From Gonocerus acuteangulatus (Eukaryota; Arthropoda; Insecta; Hemiptera; Coreidae), in contig OX328123.1 in NCBI GenBank assembly GCA_946811695.1, forward strand, positions 17,016,213 to 17,080,212: a stretch of DNA of 64,000 nt, given 5' to 3'. Positions within the stretch are counted from its first letter, which is position 1. Every line of letters starts with the position of its first letter. The position numbers and the translations under genes were made by a program. Below are positions 46,429-56,979 of this stretch, in pieces. Under the pieces are notes generated by a model. The model saw only the letters and a program-made list of their open reading frames with translations, ran no database searches and was not told where the DNA came from.

Positions 46429-46440
46429 TAAGTATAATAT

Positions 46441-46995
46441 ATATATATATTAAAAAAAAATCAGTCCCGTAACAGGCCACGAGGGCCCTGAGGGGCAGAT
46501 ACTGTAGAGATACCAGATTCTTGACCATACGTCACGCTAGAGAGATAGTGAGGTCAATACTATGCTCCGGCCGCCTGATTTTCCCCTTGCTGCTTCGAGT
46601 GCTAGAGTCATTAGCACCAAGGTACCCATTAATTTTTTTTTTTTTTTTTTTTTTTTTACGGCGCATCGACATAAATCTTGGCCATTAGCTCCGACCTCCA
46701 GGGTGCAGCCAGGAATTTTCTCAGCGAGCCCTGAGATGAGAAAATTTCTGGCGCCGGTGGGGATCGAACCCACCATCTCTCGCTTATGAATCTAGCGCGC
46801 TAGCCACGGGAGACCCCAAGGTACCCATTAATAAATTAATTAAAGGCTGGGTAGGCCTAGGGACGGTCAGGGAGGCCGAATTCAACCCATGAACTAAGAC
46901 ACTAGAAGAAAAATCTTTAGTGCTTGCTCGGGGTTAGAACTCAGGTCCTCCAGCATATGAGTCCAGTGCTCTACCACTGAATTAACCTCGCCCCC
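46441..46995 (-). mobile_element. Family C SINE, full length, split by a family B SINE
   Basis: Minus strand: head GCGAGGTTAATTCAGTGGTA, GAGTTCTAACCCCGAGCAAG, body, and GGGACTGATTTTTTTTTA end. Target duplication AAGTATAATAT at 46430-46440 and 46996-47006. Interrupted at 46619-46832 by the next entry. Confidence 0.9.
46634..46817 (-). mobile_element. tRNA-derived SINE (family B) nested in family C
   Basis: Target duplication AAGGTACCCATTAAT at 46619-46633 and 46818-46832. Same subfamily as 2481-2676; the head is short by about 10 bp in the A box region (GGTCTCCCGTGGCTAGCG). The nesting order shows family B was active after this family C insertion. Confidence 0.95.
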
Positions 46996-47006
46996 AAGTA
47001 TAATAT

Positions 47007-47524
47007 TTACATATGTATAATTTTCTTAAAGTTGTAAGTATCACAGAAAAATATTTTTGGGGAATTTGAGTTGTTTATCTGTTATATTATATGTTTTGAA
47101 GGAATTTTTATTTTTGATGTTTCTTACTTAGTTTTACATTTCTCTGATGTATGTAATATTTTGAAGCCAACTTTCCACTTCAGCATTCAAAAAACGATTA
47201 TTGAGTTTCGAAAAATCGTTTTCTTTACCAGTATTTAGAAGACATTTAGAACTTGTAATATCGGCTGTTATCTCAAAATCGTAAAAATAGTTGTTTTGAT
47301 TCTAGACGTCTCAAATAAAGATGGCCTTCATTGATTTATCGCTTTATGTATATACCTATCTTTTTGATACATCTAGTAATTCTCTGATTGTGTCAATGAG
47401 TTGAACTTCTTTCCTCCACATCACATCATCAAAGAAACGTATTTCGATTTCGGTTGAGTTCAAATGTTATTATCTTGTGTAAAAAATAATTACATAATAT
47501 TAAAAATAAATAAACGACCAATAC
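47007..47524. other. Unassigned; start of the receptor intron
   Basis: Read on the minus strand, 47524 downward is intron sequence from donor GTATTG. No further receptor exon was found anywhere below this point in the window. Confidence 0.5.
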
Positions 47525-47821
47525 CTTGAAGACCTCCCAGGTTGCCGAGAAAGGGAGCACGACGAGCCCAACCAGAAGATCGGCCACCGCTAGAGAGACG
47601 ATGAAGAAGTTGGTGACGGACTGTAGTTTGGACGACATGCAGACAGCCAGGATGACGAGTACGTTTCCTGCGACTACCATCACGTCGACGATGTAGAGGA
47701 GAACTAAGAGGACGATCCTGAGAGGGTCACCCCAAGGTACTGATTCCATTAGTGCAGAACAGGCTGTCCTGTTCATACCCACTCCTCCGACACCCATCTC
47801 AACCCATTCCAATATCACCAC
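47525..47821 (-). CDS. Oamb: Octopamine receptor (OAMB/alpha-1-adrenergic-like), exon with TM1-TM2
   Basis: A class A G-protein-coupled receptor exon of 297 bp, phase 0 at both ends: acceptor TTTGTGTTTTGCAG before 47821 and donor CAAG|GTATTG after 47525. Residues: short extracellular segment with an N-glycosylation site (NRT) and [11 protein letters not shown]1 [20 protein letters not shown] with the class A Asn; ICL1 [10 protein letters not shown]2 [20 protein letters not shown] with the conserved LAVADLL Asp; then [11 protein letters not shown]. The block [35 protein letters not shown] is that of insect OAMB receptors, which couple octopamine to calcium signalling. The WIFGD...TM3-DRY part must be in the next exon, not seen. 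GC content is well above the flanks and no stop interrupts it, so it looks functional. It may be a first coding exon (ATG at 47797 or 47776) or preceded by another. OAMB is favoured over other amine receptors by the SATWEVFK segment. Confidence 0.88.
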
Positions 47822-48244
47822 CTGCAAAACACAAACATCAGGAGAAATTAGTATATTTCAAAGGATAATCGAACACTTGGGTCTTTATAGTCTATTTAAA
47901 TCATTGTAAATCATAATTAATTGTGTTAAATGTGTCAATGTGCAGAAATTACAGACTGTCGAAGAAGAGAAGTAGAAAAAAAAAAATCGGTTCGTTATAT
48001 ATTCGTTAATATCATACTGTGGGTACTCTCCAGAACGAAATTAATTAAATTTGTGTGATTAATAATTAAAAACTCTGTTCATTACAAGTATGATAAGTAA
48101 ACAACTTGCAAAGTGAAATATGGTATACAAATGAAACATAGATTTACAAATATAAAAAGCATAGTTAGCATAGAGGACCGATGGCTCCGAACAAAATTTC
48201 CATCAGGGCCCAAGTCTTCCTTTTGTATAGTTATTTTGGCAAAC

Positions 48245-48307
<63 letters not shown>

Positions 48308-48681
48308 TCAAATACGCCTCGACAGCGGGCCCGATGACGGCATTTTTAGGGCGGATTCAGTATCATACGATACCAGACCCGCAAACCTAACCGGGAATAC
48401 GTCATGATGTCCCAAATCAAATACGAAGCGTATAGAACAAAACATGGAGTAGCCAAGCTATCTGCTGACGCATATGCCTCGACGCTGGCCCGCAGAACAC
48501 GCCTCTGTGACGCATATGCCACGACGCTGGGCCCGAACGTGTTAAAGAAATAAATTTGATGAAACGAAAATAAAATAAAATATACTCATACTAAAAAATA
48601 GGAAAAAAGAGGTTAATTAGAAAACCGAAATAATATATTTAAATAATATATAGAGGTGGAGATAGTTAGCGGTTGCAGTGA
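47822..48681. other. Upstream of the receptor exon: unassigned
   Basis: Read on minus this precedes the acceptor. It holds a ~55-bp A-run (48251-48305) and a repeated GACGCATATGCC(T/A)CGACGCTGG motif at 48466 and 48511. The lysine-rich frames over the A-run are artefacts. Confidence 0.5.
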
Positions 48682-48801
48682 TACGAAGACAAGGGATGGT
48701 TGGGATTCGGCTAGGAGAAAAAAAAACGTCATTTCTTCCTGAAGGTCTGACGTTTTTTTTTCTCCTAGCCGACTCCCAACCATACCTTGTCTTCGTAAAT
48801 A

Positions 48802-48865
<64 letters not shown>
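48682..48865. repeat. Hairpin element followed by (TA)n
   Basis: Arms TACGAAGACAAGGGATGGTT and inverted AACCATACCTTGTCTTCGTA, with GGCTAGGAGAAAAAAAACGT also inverted, centred near 48745. (TA)n runs from about 48806 to 48865. One arm directly borders the TA tract. Confidence 0.75.
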
Positions 48866-48868
<3 letters not shown>

Positions 48869-48889
48869 GTTGTTGGACAATTAATATAT

Positions 48890-49615
48890 CTTTTTATCTA
48901 CATTTAATAAAAAATAGCTTTTAATGCAATGAACAAACTTTCTCAGGATAATATTTCATGTTTTGTAGACTATCGAATTTTTTAACTGATTGTTGCTGTG
49001 TAGATGGTGTTCCACATTCTATTGGGCTGCATTTAGTTTTTAAGCTCCTGAAGAGACTTTAGATGATGAGAAATATAAAGGGAGAAATTTTACATATGAA
49101 AACCTGTTGAGATTTGAGCCACTATTCATTTTGATATCTATGTTTTCTTGGTAGTTCTACACATTATATTAAGCAAATTACTAAACTCAAACTAACAGTT
49201 TTGCTAAGAAATAGGCTTAGTTATGCACCTCCTGCGTGCCGGGCATATTATTGGATCCGTCAGATTCATCTATAAGATAGTTTTTTAAATTATTTTATAA
49301 TAAAAGGTTTGCACTTAGATAATTTATCCGAATTTCCGTGTTTCTTAAATTCTAACGAAATTAAATATAACTTATACCGGCTAAAAACAAGGTTAGCATC
49401 AGATATTTCTTATTTAGCTTTGGTTAAATGGGTGAAGATGATTCGCATTGCGTGTGAAGATGATATTAAGAAGCCCCCCCCCCCCCTACCCACTCTACGA
49501 TATTTAACATGAAACACTTGGGATAATAATGGTATTAATTCATGCTAAATATAAGCAGATACATATAAAACTTAATGTAATTAGACGTGTTTATATATAT
49601 ATATATATATATATA
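48890..49615. other. Mostly unassigned; HINE family 1 end at 49210-49245
   Basis: CTTAGTTATGCACCTCCTGCGTGCCGGGC (split here at 49219-49247) matches the family 1 terminus. A C-run lies at 49475-49486. No other feature recognised. Confidence 0.4.
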
Positions 49616-50631
49616 CTAGCTGACCCGGCAAACGTTGTTTTGCCATATAAATAATTTCCTAGTAATTTCTAGTGTAGACAAAAAATAGCTTACTTATTGT
49701 AAGTATGTATGTATGTTAGAATGTGTATATTGTATGTATGTAAGAATGTGGTGTATGCGTGAAATAAGCATGGAGCGCTGTGAACGATGAGGGAATATAA
49801 AAATAACAAAAGGCGAATATTATTTTTAAATTATTATAATTTATTCCTTAAAATTATATATCATTAATTAAACAATTACGACAGTAACACTATTAAACAA
49901 TATCAATCTCTTAATGCTATAGCGTGAACAATATTTTTTGGTAGTCCATCTTTAGCTAACACAAACAAACTGGATGGTTTACCCACTCGAGAGCATGCCA
50001 CGTATAATTGTCCATGTGAAAAACATGGTGTTCTCAAATCTAATCCACAAAAAGACATCGTTTGACCTTGGGATTTGTAGATAGTCATTGCAAATGCCAA
50101 TCTAATGGGAAACTGAATACGTTTGAATTGAATTGGCACATCTGTAGGTATAATAGGAATCCGTGGTATGAGTATATTTTCCCCTCTGAACTTGCCATTT
50201 AAAATCCTGAGAACTTTCTCGTTCTCATCCCTACTCCGTGCTGTTTACTGGGTCAGAAGTGACACCTGTAGACATCTGGCGGGGATAACTAATTAAATGA
50301 CGATTGATCAGTTTTCGACCGGAGAGGAAAAATGATTAAATTACTAAAATGGCTATTAAAAAATAAGGGTTGATCGTAGAAGGGCGAAAATTGAGGATTG
50401 TATGTATTTTTGTATGTTGTATCATAAAAAAATAGAAATTAAAAATTTTGTCTAAAAAATAAAAAAAAAATTTAGGGGTCGACTACCCCTAACATTTAGG
50501 GGGCTGAAAAATAGATGTTGGCCGATTCTCATAGATACCGGATAAGCACAAAAAATTTCATCAAAATCGGTCAAGCCGTTTCGGAGGAGTATGGCAACGA
50601 AAACTGTGACACGAGAATTTTATATATTAGA
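49616..50631 (-). mobile_element. Helitron, internally deleted, with helicase relic
   Basis: Minus strand: 5' end TCTAATATATAAAATTCTCG followed by TGTCACAGTTTTCG, and CAAAACAACGTTTGCCGGGT then CAGCTAG|T at the 3' end, the standard insect Helitron termini. Only the C-terminal helicase part of the large Rep/Helicase gene is left. Confidence 0.9.
49903..50219 (-). pseudogene. Helitron Pif1-like helicase C-terminus
   Basis: The frame reads LRILNGKFRGENILIPRIP, PIQFKRIQFPIRLAFAMTIY, KSQGQTMSFCGLDLRTPCFS, HGQLYVACSRVGKPSSLFVL. PxRLAFAMTIxKSQGQ...HGQLYVACSRVGxP are the last two conserved helicase motifs (SF1 motifs V and VI region) of Helitron Rep/Hel proteins. The frame stops after VHAIALRD. The Rep (HUH) nuclease and helicase motifs I-IV are missing, so it is non-functional. 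Lies at the expected place, near the Helitron 3' end. Confidence 0.92.
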
Positions 50632-50649
50632 TATATATATATATATATA

Positions 50650-50685
<36 letters not shown>

Positions 50686-50894
50686 GTAGTAAGTAGTAAA
50701 GTAAATTTTATTTTATAAATGTACAAATAATAAGTCCTTGAGAAATTCACAATAAATTTACATAAGCTTGGATATAATCCATCAGCTAAGCGACACCACA
50801 TAATATTATACTCATGAAAATTAAATAAAAACAATATGAGTGATTGTGAACAATATAAAAACAAATAAATAAGTAAAACAAAAATTGATCCTCC

Positions 50895-51640
50895 TTATTC
50901 CTGATAATCAAATTTAAAATTAATTGCCTCTTTAACGTAGTGGTATAGTTTTGTGTAGTCCTGGCCGTTCAAATAGTCTATTGCTTGCGTGTGGGTTAAT
51001 CTATTTTTGAAGAATATGTTTAATCTTATCTCGGAGAGGATTGGGCATACAGCTAGGAAATGGATGATATCTTCGGGTTCTTTCATATTGCAAAGAGAAC
51101 AGAGGGCACTATGATCAGAACTCCAAGGCTTCCTATTCAGATTTAGGGTTTCTGTTCTGGCTCGCATGATGGTCCTTATCATTTGAAGGCTGTTAGTGTC
51201 GTTGATATAAGACAGCTGCTTACATTCAAATTTCAGAATTTTGTAGGTTGTGTGGAACTGCGCGTTCGATAGCCTGTCTTGTAACTTTTCTTTTTCCTGG
51301 GAGTCAATACTCCCTACTATGCATTTGACGGTTGCATGTATCTTGTCCAGTGGGGTTGAAAAAAAAGTTTGCGGTTCGAATCCTGCTTTGATACAGACAT
51401 CACGCAAGTCATTGTACCAACCTACCTTACCCACAACCACTTTAGCTGCAAGCTGCTTAGTGAGCCTCTCTTCAGGCGCATTCAACACTTTTAGAACATA
51501 CATGAGATAAAGCTGCAGAGTGTAGATGTACATGGATGCTCTTCCTGTTTCCAGCTGCAAAGCGTAGTTCGGCGTATTCCTAGGGAGGCAGAATAGTCTC
51601 TTTATAAAACTTCTTTGAACCTGCTCATGAGCTTATGAGC
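50895..51640 (-). pseudogene. LINE ORF2 C-terminal region, 5'-truncated
   Basis: From the truncation, the open frame reads VQRSFIKRLFCLPRNTPNY, then ALQLETGRASMYIYTL, HTTYKILKFECKQLSYIND, LNLNRKPWSSDHSALCSLCN, EPEDIIHFLAVCPILSEIRL and stop after FKFDYQE. LPRNTPNYxxxLETG and CxLCx3ExEDxxHFLxxCP are hallmarks of the C-terminal part of a widespread arthropod LINE ORF2 group. The frame is open for about 245 codons, so the insertion is fairly young, but the reverse transcriptase core is absent. The 3' end is AT-rich and leads into TACTACTACTATATATA. The 5' edge abuts the palindrome at 51633. Confidence 0.85.
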
Positions 51641-51675
51641 AACGGCAAATAATGCGATTCGCCCAAAACAATTAT

Positions 51676-51729
<54 letters not shown>

Positions 51730-51772
51730 ATAATTGTTTTGGGCGAATCGCATTATTTGCCGTTGCTCATAA
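51633..51772. repeat. Perfect palindrome around (TA)n
   Basis: Left arm TTATGAGCAACGGCAAATAA, TGCGATTCGCCCAAAACAAT, TATTAAA; right arm is its exact inverse, with about 45 bp of TA between. Length and perfection suggest recent origin. Confidence 0.9.
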
Positions 51773-51786
51773 ATAAATATTTAAAA

Positions 51787-53390
51787 AAGTCCAACTCGCA
51801 GGAACTGCGTCATCTTAGCGCGGTTCCGTTCATATCCCTAGTCTAATTTGGAAAGATTAAAATAGAAGCAGTTATTATTTTGGTTCCATCAGTCTTTTTT
51901 TTTTTTTTTAATAAATTATTATAATGGCGTGTCAACCCTTAAGGTCACTAACGCCATTCCTGTGTGTAGTAAAGTCTTGAAAGGTCATGATTTACAATCT
52001 TACCTGGAAGGGTCTAGAACACACTAGAAACGGACCCGCTAGTGACAAGGTCTTGGAATCCTGGAAATCTATATTTCTAACAATAAATTGTTTTTGTTAT
52101 TTTACTTAACCAGTTTTATTGTCAAATACATTAGCCAACTATAAGCAATAAAAAAATAACAAGGAATAAAACAGACAAAAAGAACCTTTCGAATAAACGA
52201 AATCAATTACTTTAAAGTTTTAAGCACTTATTTCTCCGATTGACATCGCCTAATTAAAACTTTCTTCAGAACCTTTTTTGTAGAGAATTTAGTAAGCTTT
52301 CGAATGGTAATCTTCCGCTTCACAAGATTGTCAACGGTTTTCGAGATACTAACGAAAGTATACAAAGTTACCAAAACTTTTTTGTCTGTTAATAAAATAT
52401 TTGATTCTAACCCTTCCTTTACTCTAAACGTAACAAAAATTTCAACATATTAGTGTTGATGAAATTCAAACAAGCAGAAAATTTTTCAACTGTATCCCAT
52501 AATTCTAAGAAGCAAAATCAAAGACAAACAACCCTCCCTAGGAAGGACGCTAGGCAGTTGAAAAGCTATATCTTGGAAATCCATATCTCTAACATTAAAT
52601 TGTTTTTCTTATTTTTTTTAACCTGTTTTATTTTCAAATACATTATCCAACTATAAGCAATTAAAAAATAACAAGGAATAAAAAACAGACAAAAAGAACA
52701 GTTCGAAACAGCGAAATCAATTACTTTAAAGTTTTAAGCTCTTATTTCTCCCAGGACGATGGTAACCCTTGACGTTCTTCGTCCTTAAACCCCATTCATA
52801 CATTCATTCTTATTTCTCCGATTGACATCGCCTAACTTTCATTAGAACCTTTTTTTTAGAGCATTTAATAAGCTTTCTAATGGTATTCGTCCGTTTCGCA
52901 AGATTCTCAACCTTTTTCGAGATATTAAGGAAAGTAAACAAAGTTACTAAAACTTTTTATGTCTGTTAATAAAATATTTTATTCTAACCCTTCCTTAACT
53001 CCAAACGTAACAAAAATTTCAACGTATTAGTTTTAATGAAAGTAAAACATGCAGAAAATATTTCAACTGAATCCCATGATTCTAAGTACCCAAACCAAAA
53101 ACGGTATTCGAAAACTATTTTTCCAATTTTCTCAAAAACGGTTAAAGCTATCGTCTTGAAAATGGTTTCATTCGTTTTCCTAGCCCAGGAAGCCTATAAA
53201 ACGAGTATTTACAAGCTGATGAAGTCAAAAACGTAAGCGTTACGATTTTTTTGCGCGAATTTCGCCCCAAACGCCATCTTCCAGTGGGCGGATTCTGCTG
53301 GTTAACGAACTTGACCTTTCAAATTGGACGACGGATTTTTGTACCAAATTTCATCACAATCGGACCATTAGGGAAGCCAGAAATGAGCAG

Positions 53391-53451
<61 letters not shown>

Positions 53452-53570
53452 AATTTGAACCACCGTTATTTTCGGTTTCTAGGGGTTCTAGTCGGCACTT
53501 CCGGATTGTTTCATTGTATCAACCTTATAAGCGGGGTTCCTCCCTATGGGGGAGGGAGGAACCGCGCTAA
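51787..53570 (-). mobile_element. HINE family 2, long copy with ~510-bp internal duplication
   Basis: Minus strand: left end TTAGCGCGGTTCCTCCCTCC; right end AACCGCGCTAAGATGACGCA then GTTCCTGCGAGTTGGACTTT. The right AACCGCGCTAA is the inverse of the left TTAGCGCGGTT, the asymmetric terminal inverted repeat of Helentron-type elements, and GCAGTTCCTGC is the 3' hairpin. (TA)n core at 53396-53448. The body segment at 52090-52480 is repeated at 52590-53060. Confidence 0.8.
51893..52080 (-). mobile_element. SINE-like unit with the shared hairpin tail (family F)
   Basis: Minus strand: the tail ATGGCGTTAGTGACCTTAAG then GGTTGACACGCCATT, followed by an AT-rich, A-terminated end. AATGGCG/CGCCATT pair around a loop matching the family A tail loop. 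The head has no clear A or B box. Confidence 0.45.
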
Positions 53571-53699
53571 AAGCACCCCTAGACGAAACATCAGTGTTTT
53601 AACACACTAAAATTTAATTTAATTATTTTTTTACCACAAAAAGCATCAGTAGATATACAAGTAAACAGACGCAGAAACCATAACAACAATATTGGACGA

Positions 53700-53930
53700 C
53701 TGGAGAAAAGAATGGACTAAATCTGAAAACAAGAAACGAACTAGGGATTGGTTGAGCGAAAACCTCACAAGATGGGAAGAAGTACCTAATATTAACCAGG
53801 CTTAGAATTGGGCATTGCTTCTAGACCCACGGTTATTTGAACACATGAAACCCATGAATATTCATAGAATGTAGAATGAGAGACAACTTGCTACATACAA
53901 TGCTACATAAATTACTTGACATACAGTGTG
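53700..53930 (+). pseudogene. Decayed LINE ORF2 C-terminal fragment
   Basis: In shifting frames: WTKSENKKRTRDWLSENL, then TRLRIGHC with a stop, THGYLNTHETHEYS. The R-L-R-I-G-H-x-x-x-T-H-G-Y motif is the region before the C-terminal knuckle of Jockey/I-like ORF2. Several stops and frameshifts. Confidence 0.6.
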
Positions 53931-54073
53931 GACCATGAATTAGTTAACTTTTGACATCATCAAAATGACCGCCGTTTCCATTTTTGCACTCTTCTAAGCA
54001 AACTCTGGCCAGCCACATTGTTGGGTACTGTTGGGCGCTGCAGGGGCCCGGGCCGGGCCTCGCTAATTACAAA

Positions 54074-55310
54074 AAGTCCGATTCGCAGGAACTGCGTCAT
54101 CTTAGCGCGGTTACGTACATCTCGAAGAAATGGAATAGATTAGCATTACAAATCACAGGAAACTGACAGTAGCCAACTTACACAGAAACGGATAATTCTT
54201 AATCTGTATAAGTCAATACAATTATGTACTGAAAACCTACTTACTCTTTGACTACTGCTAAGAAGGCTCTATTCTAAACGACCAAAAATTCGTTGTCATT
54301 TTAAGTATCTTGTTTTACTAGCAAATTCGTTTTACTGTCGTTCAACCGTAAACATGTGCTTCATGGCGAATAAAATTTCATTCTGTCGTGGGTTAAATCT
54401 TTCTATAAAATAAGAAATAACGATAACTTCAGTTAGAGGCTGTAAGGAAGGTTATATAGACAGGAAAATTCAAAACAAACTACGTCATCATGATTAGCCA
54501 CAGCCATCTTGATTACCACAGCCACTCCAAACTTATTATTACCAATACCTTTCACCGTTTCTTAGCTTATATTACTACTATACTAATTTTACTGATAAAT
54601 GCAACTTAAAATAAGAAACAACCAATTAAAAAGTGAGATAAACAAAGAGAAAAACCCTTTCGAAACAACAAAACGAACACTTTTTAAGTTTTAAGCGCTT
54701 ATATCTCTGATTGACGTTGCCCCATCGAATATTGCTTCAGAACCTTTTTTGTAGAGAATTTAGTAAGCATTCGAATGGTCACCTTCCACAGAACACGATT
54801 TTCCAACCGTTATCGAGATATTTAGGAAAAATGTATGAAGATCCGAAAACTTTTCATATCTATAAACAAAATAATTTTTTCGCATACTTCCTTAACTCCA
54901 AATATAACCAAAATTTAAACATCTTAGTTGGGAGTAATTTCAAAGTTGTAGAAAATATTTCAATTGAATCCCGCGATTCTAAGTACTCATAAAAATATAA
55001 TGACTTACAAAAACATTGATTCCACTTTTCTCAGGAACGGTTACAGATATCGCCTTATGAATGGTTTCATTCGTTTTCTTATGTTACGAAACCTATAAAA
55101 CAAGTACCTGCAAGCATATAAACTCAAAAACGTAAGCGATACGATTTTTTTGTACGATTTTCGCCCCAAACCCTGTCTTTTAGTGGGCGGATTCTGCTGG
55201 TTATTTGTATTTGGTTTTGTATTTGGTTAGATTTTTGTACCAAATTTCGTTAAAATCAGACCATTTTTGAGCTTACTAGAGCGCGAACAGACAAGCATAT
55301 ATATAAATAT

Positions 55311-55343
<33 letters not shown>

Positions 55344-55479
55344 CAAATTTGGGCCACCTATATTTTCGTGATCTATAGGGTCTAAAACGTAAAAGTTTCT
55401 AGTCGGCACTTCCGGATTGCGTCGTGAGGTCAACCTCATAAGCGGGTTCTCCCTATGGAGATAGGAGTAACCGCGCTAA
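54074..55479 (-). mobile_element. HINE family 2, copy
   Basis: Minus strand: left TTAGCGCGGTTACTCCTATC, right AACCGCGCTAAGATGACGCA then GTTCCTGCGAATCGGACTTT. Core is (AC)5(TA)n at 55311-55343 where other copies have (TA)n only. Confidence 0.8.
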
Positions 55480-55489
55480 AAATGTGACA

Positions 55490-56100
55490 GGTTATGAAAA
55501 AAGAATGGATTTTCAAAATATCGGCCGGCAAAGCCTATATTTAATGAAACGGGATCTACATTTTTTAACGTACATAAACGAAAAAACAAGTGCAGTCCTA
55601 GAATAATATACATTTTTATTTAATAATTTAACAATATCCAAAGTCAAAGGACAAAGTTCTAGAATTTTCAGTTTTGTGAATTTGAATCATTTTTTATAAT
55701 GATTTTGAGAACATATTACATTTTTTGTAAAACAATATATTGTAGATTAGTATAAATATATTAGACATTTCAACCATTAAGAGTAACTATGAGGTCATTA
55801 TGATTTCTGTGTGGGAAGGGGATAGGGTTTATCCCATTGGGGTAATGGGTGTGTATAAGGAGGGAGTGGCTGAGGGGGCTGCAGCCCCCAAATTTTCATT
55901 TAGTTGGTAAAAATGTGTCATAAAAACCTTAAAAATAATTTAAATATGATCACTTAGTTCAAAGAAATATTTTTGTTTATTTAAGTAGCGATTATTTGGA
56001 TAATTATTCCAAGTTGTAGATTGTTAGTATTCCATACACGCCAAATGCTCCGAGCCCCCCGAATTTTTTTTCTATATATGTCTATGAGGGGGGCCCACGA
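55490..56100. other. Helitron copy 1/2 fragment and unassigned sequence
   Basis: GGCTGCAGCCCCCAAATTTT, AATGTGTCATAAAAACCTTA, GATCACTTAGTTCA and TTAGTATTCCATACACG at 55870-56060 match the interior of the Helitrons at 4853 and 38834. No ends present. Confidence 0.55.
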
Positions 56101-56490
56101 TCAAAACTGGCTTTGAGATGCGGCGGCCCTGAATCGACTACCAAAATATTCGAACATTCGTCGGCAAATTGACTGCGGGATCGCCAACAACTCTTCCCTG
56201 ATTTAATTATTTTAGTTGACGTAGTGTATTAAGTTTATGGACTCAATAAATAGCTCAATATGCTGGGGATAGATCGGACTCTTGGGTGGACATGGGGTGT
56301 CGTGTCGCCTGGAAATCAGCTTTTCCGGAAACATTTCATTGACCACCGGAAGGGAATCGTTGGATGTGTGACAAGTAGATGCATATTGCTGAAACCATGT
56401 GTAGCCAGCAAATTCCAGTAGCGTCTGTGGGAAGAACTCCCCTAACATTTTCACATAATCCTCAGCATTATTTAGGATAAAGTTTTTCAT
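56101..56490 (-). pseudogene. Tc1/mariner-type transposase, C-terminal half
   Basis: NNAEDYVKMLGEFFPQTLLE, FAGYTWFQQYASTCHTSNDS, LPVVNEMFPEKLISRRHDTP, CPPKSP: these follow the mariner pattern in which WFQQDGA-xxHT holds the second catalytic Asp and WPPRSPDL precedes the third. Here the first DGA has become YAS and the sequence after SP is not DL, so catalytic residues are gone. After a stop, IREELLAIPQSICRRMFEYF and RAAASQSQF (to the stop at 56103) match the C-terminal tail. The DFFLWGY block is deleted. It is unrelated in position to the mariner at 32836. Confidence 0.82.
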
Positions 56491-56505
56491 TTAAATATTT
56501 TGTAA

Positions 56506-56876
56506 GGCCTCTCGTCCACTGGAACCGAAAAGCTGCGAACTGCGAAGCAACGAATTCGGACGATCGGCGTTTGTCCGAATTCGTGCGAATGCCTCTAGTC
56601 CATTGCCTCAGTGTTCGTCCCAATTCGGAGTAGACTTGATGGCTCGTACTCACAGTCCATTTTCAACCATGACTTTTCGCACTCGTTCGCAACTATAAAT
56701 CCCAGCAGAATGGGATCGGTTCGCACTTCGCACAAGTTCGGACGAAAACGGACGAGCGATATGGGTCCAATGGACGCGGTCCATGATGGAGCCTCGTGTT
56801 TGGATTGTTCGTGCGTTTTCGTCCGAATTCGGACTAATTCATTTCGCAGCTTTCCGGTTCCAGTGGACGAGAGGCC
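56506..56876. mobile_element. PIF/Harbinger-like MITE with TAA target duplication
   Basis: Termini GGCCTCTCGTCCACTGGAAC and GTTCCAGTGGACGAGAGGCC, with inverted homology continuing (AAAAGCTGCGAA / TTCGCAGCTTTCC). TAA on both sides (56503-56505, 56877-56879). The interior is a series of GTTCG/CGAAC and GGACGA/TCGTCC motifs. 371 bp, no coding capacity. Confidence 0.88.
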
Positions 56877-56979
56877 TAATAATATCTGTGCTTAAAGTAA
56901 TTAATTTTCGCTTAGGATACTGTGAAATTCCTTTTGTGGCCCCTATGATCTTTCTTCGCTTTGAGATTCCATTTAAATG

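Noticed and set aside
48113..48390. Lysine-rich proteins
   Set aside because: They are translations of a ~55-bp A-run.
48682..48797. A further hammerhead array next to (TA)n
   Set aside because: The hairpin lacks the CUGANGA...GAAA core on both strands.
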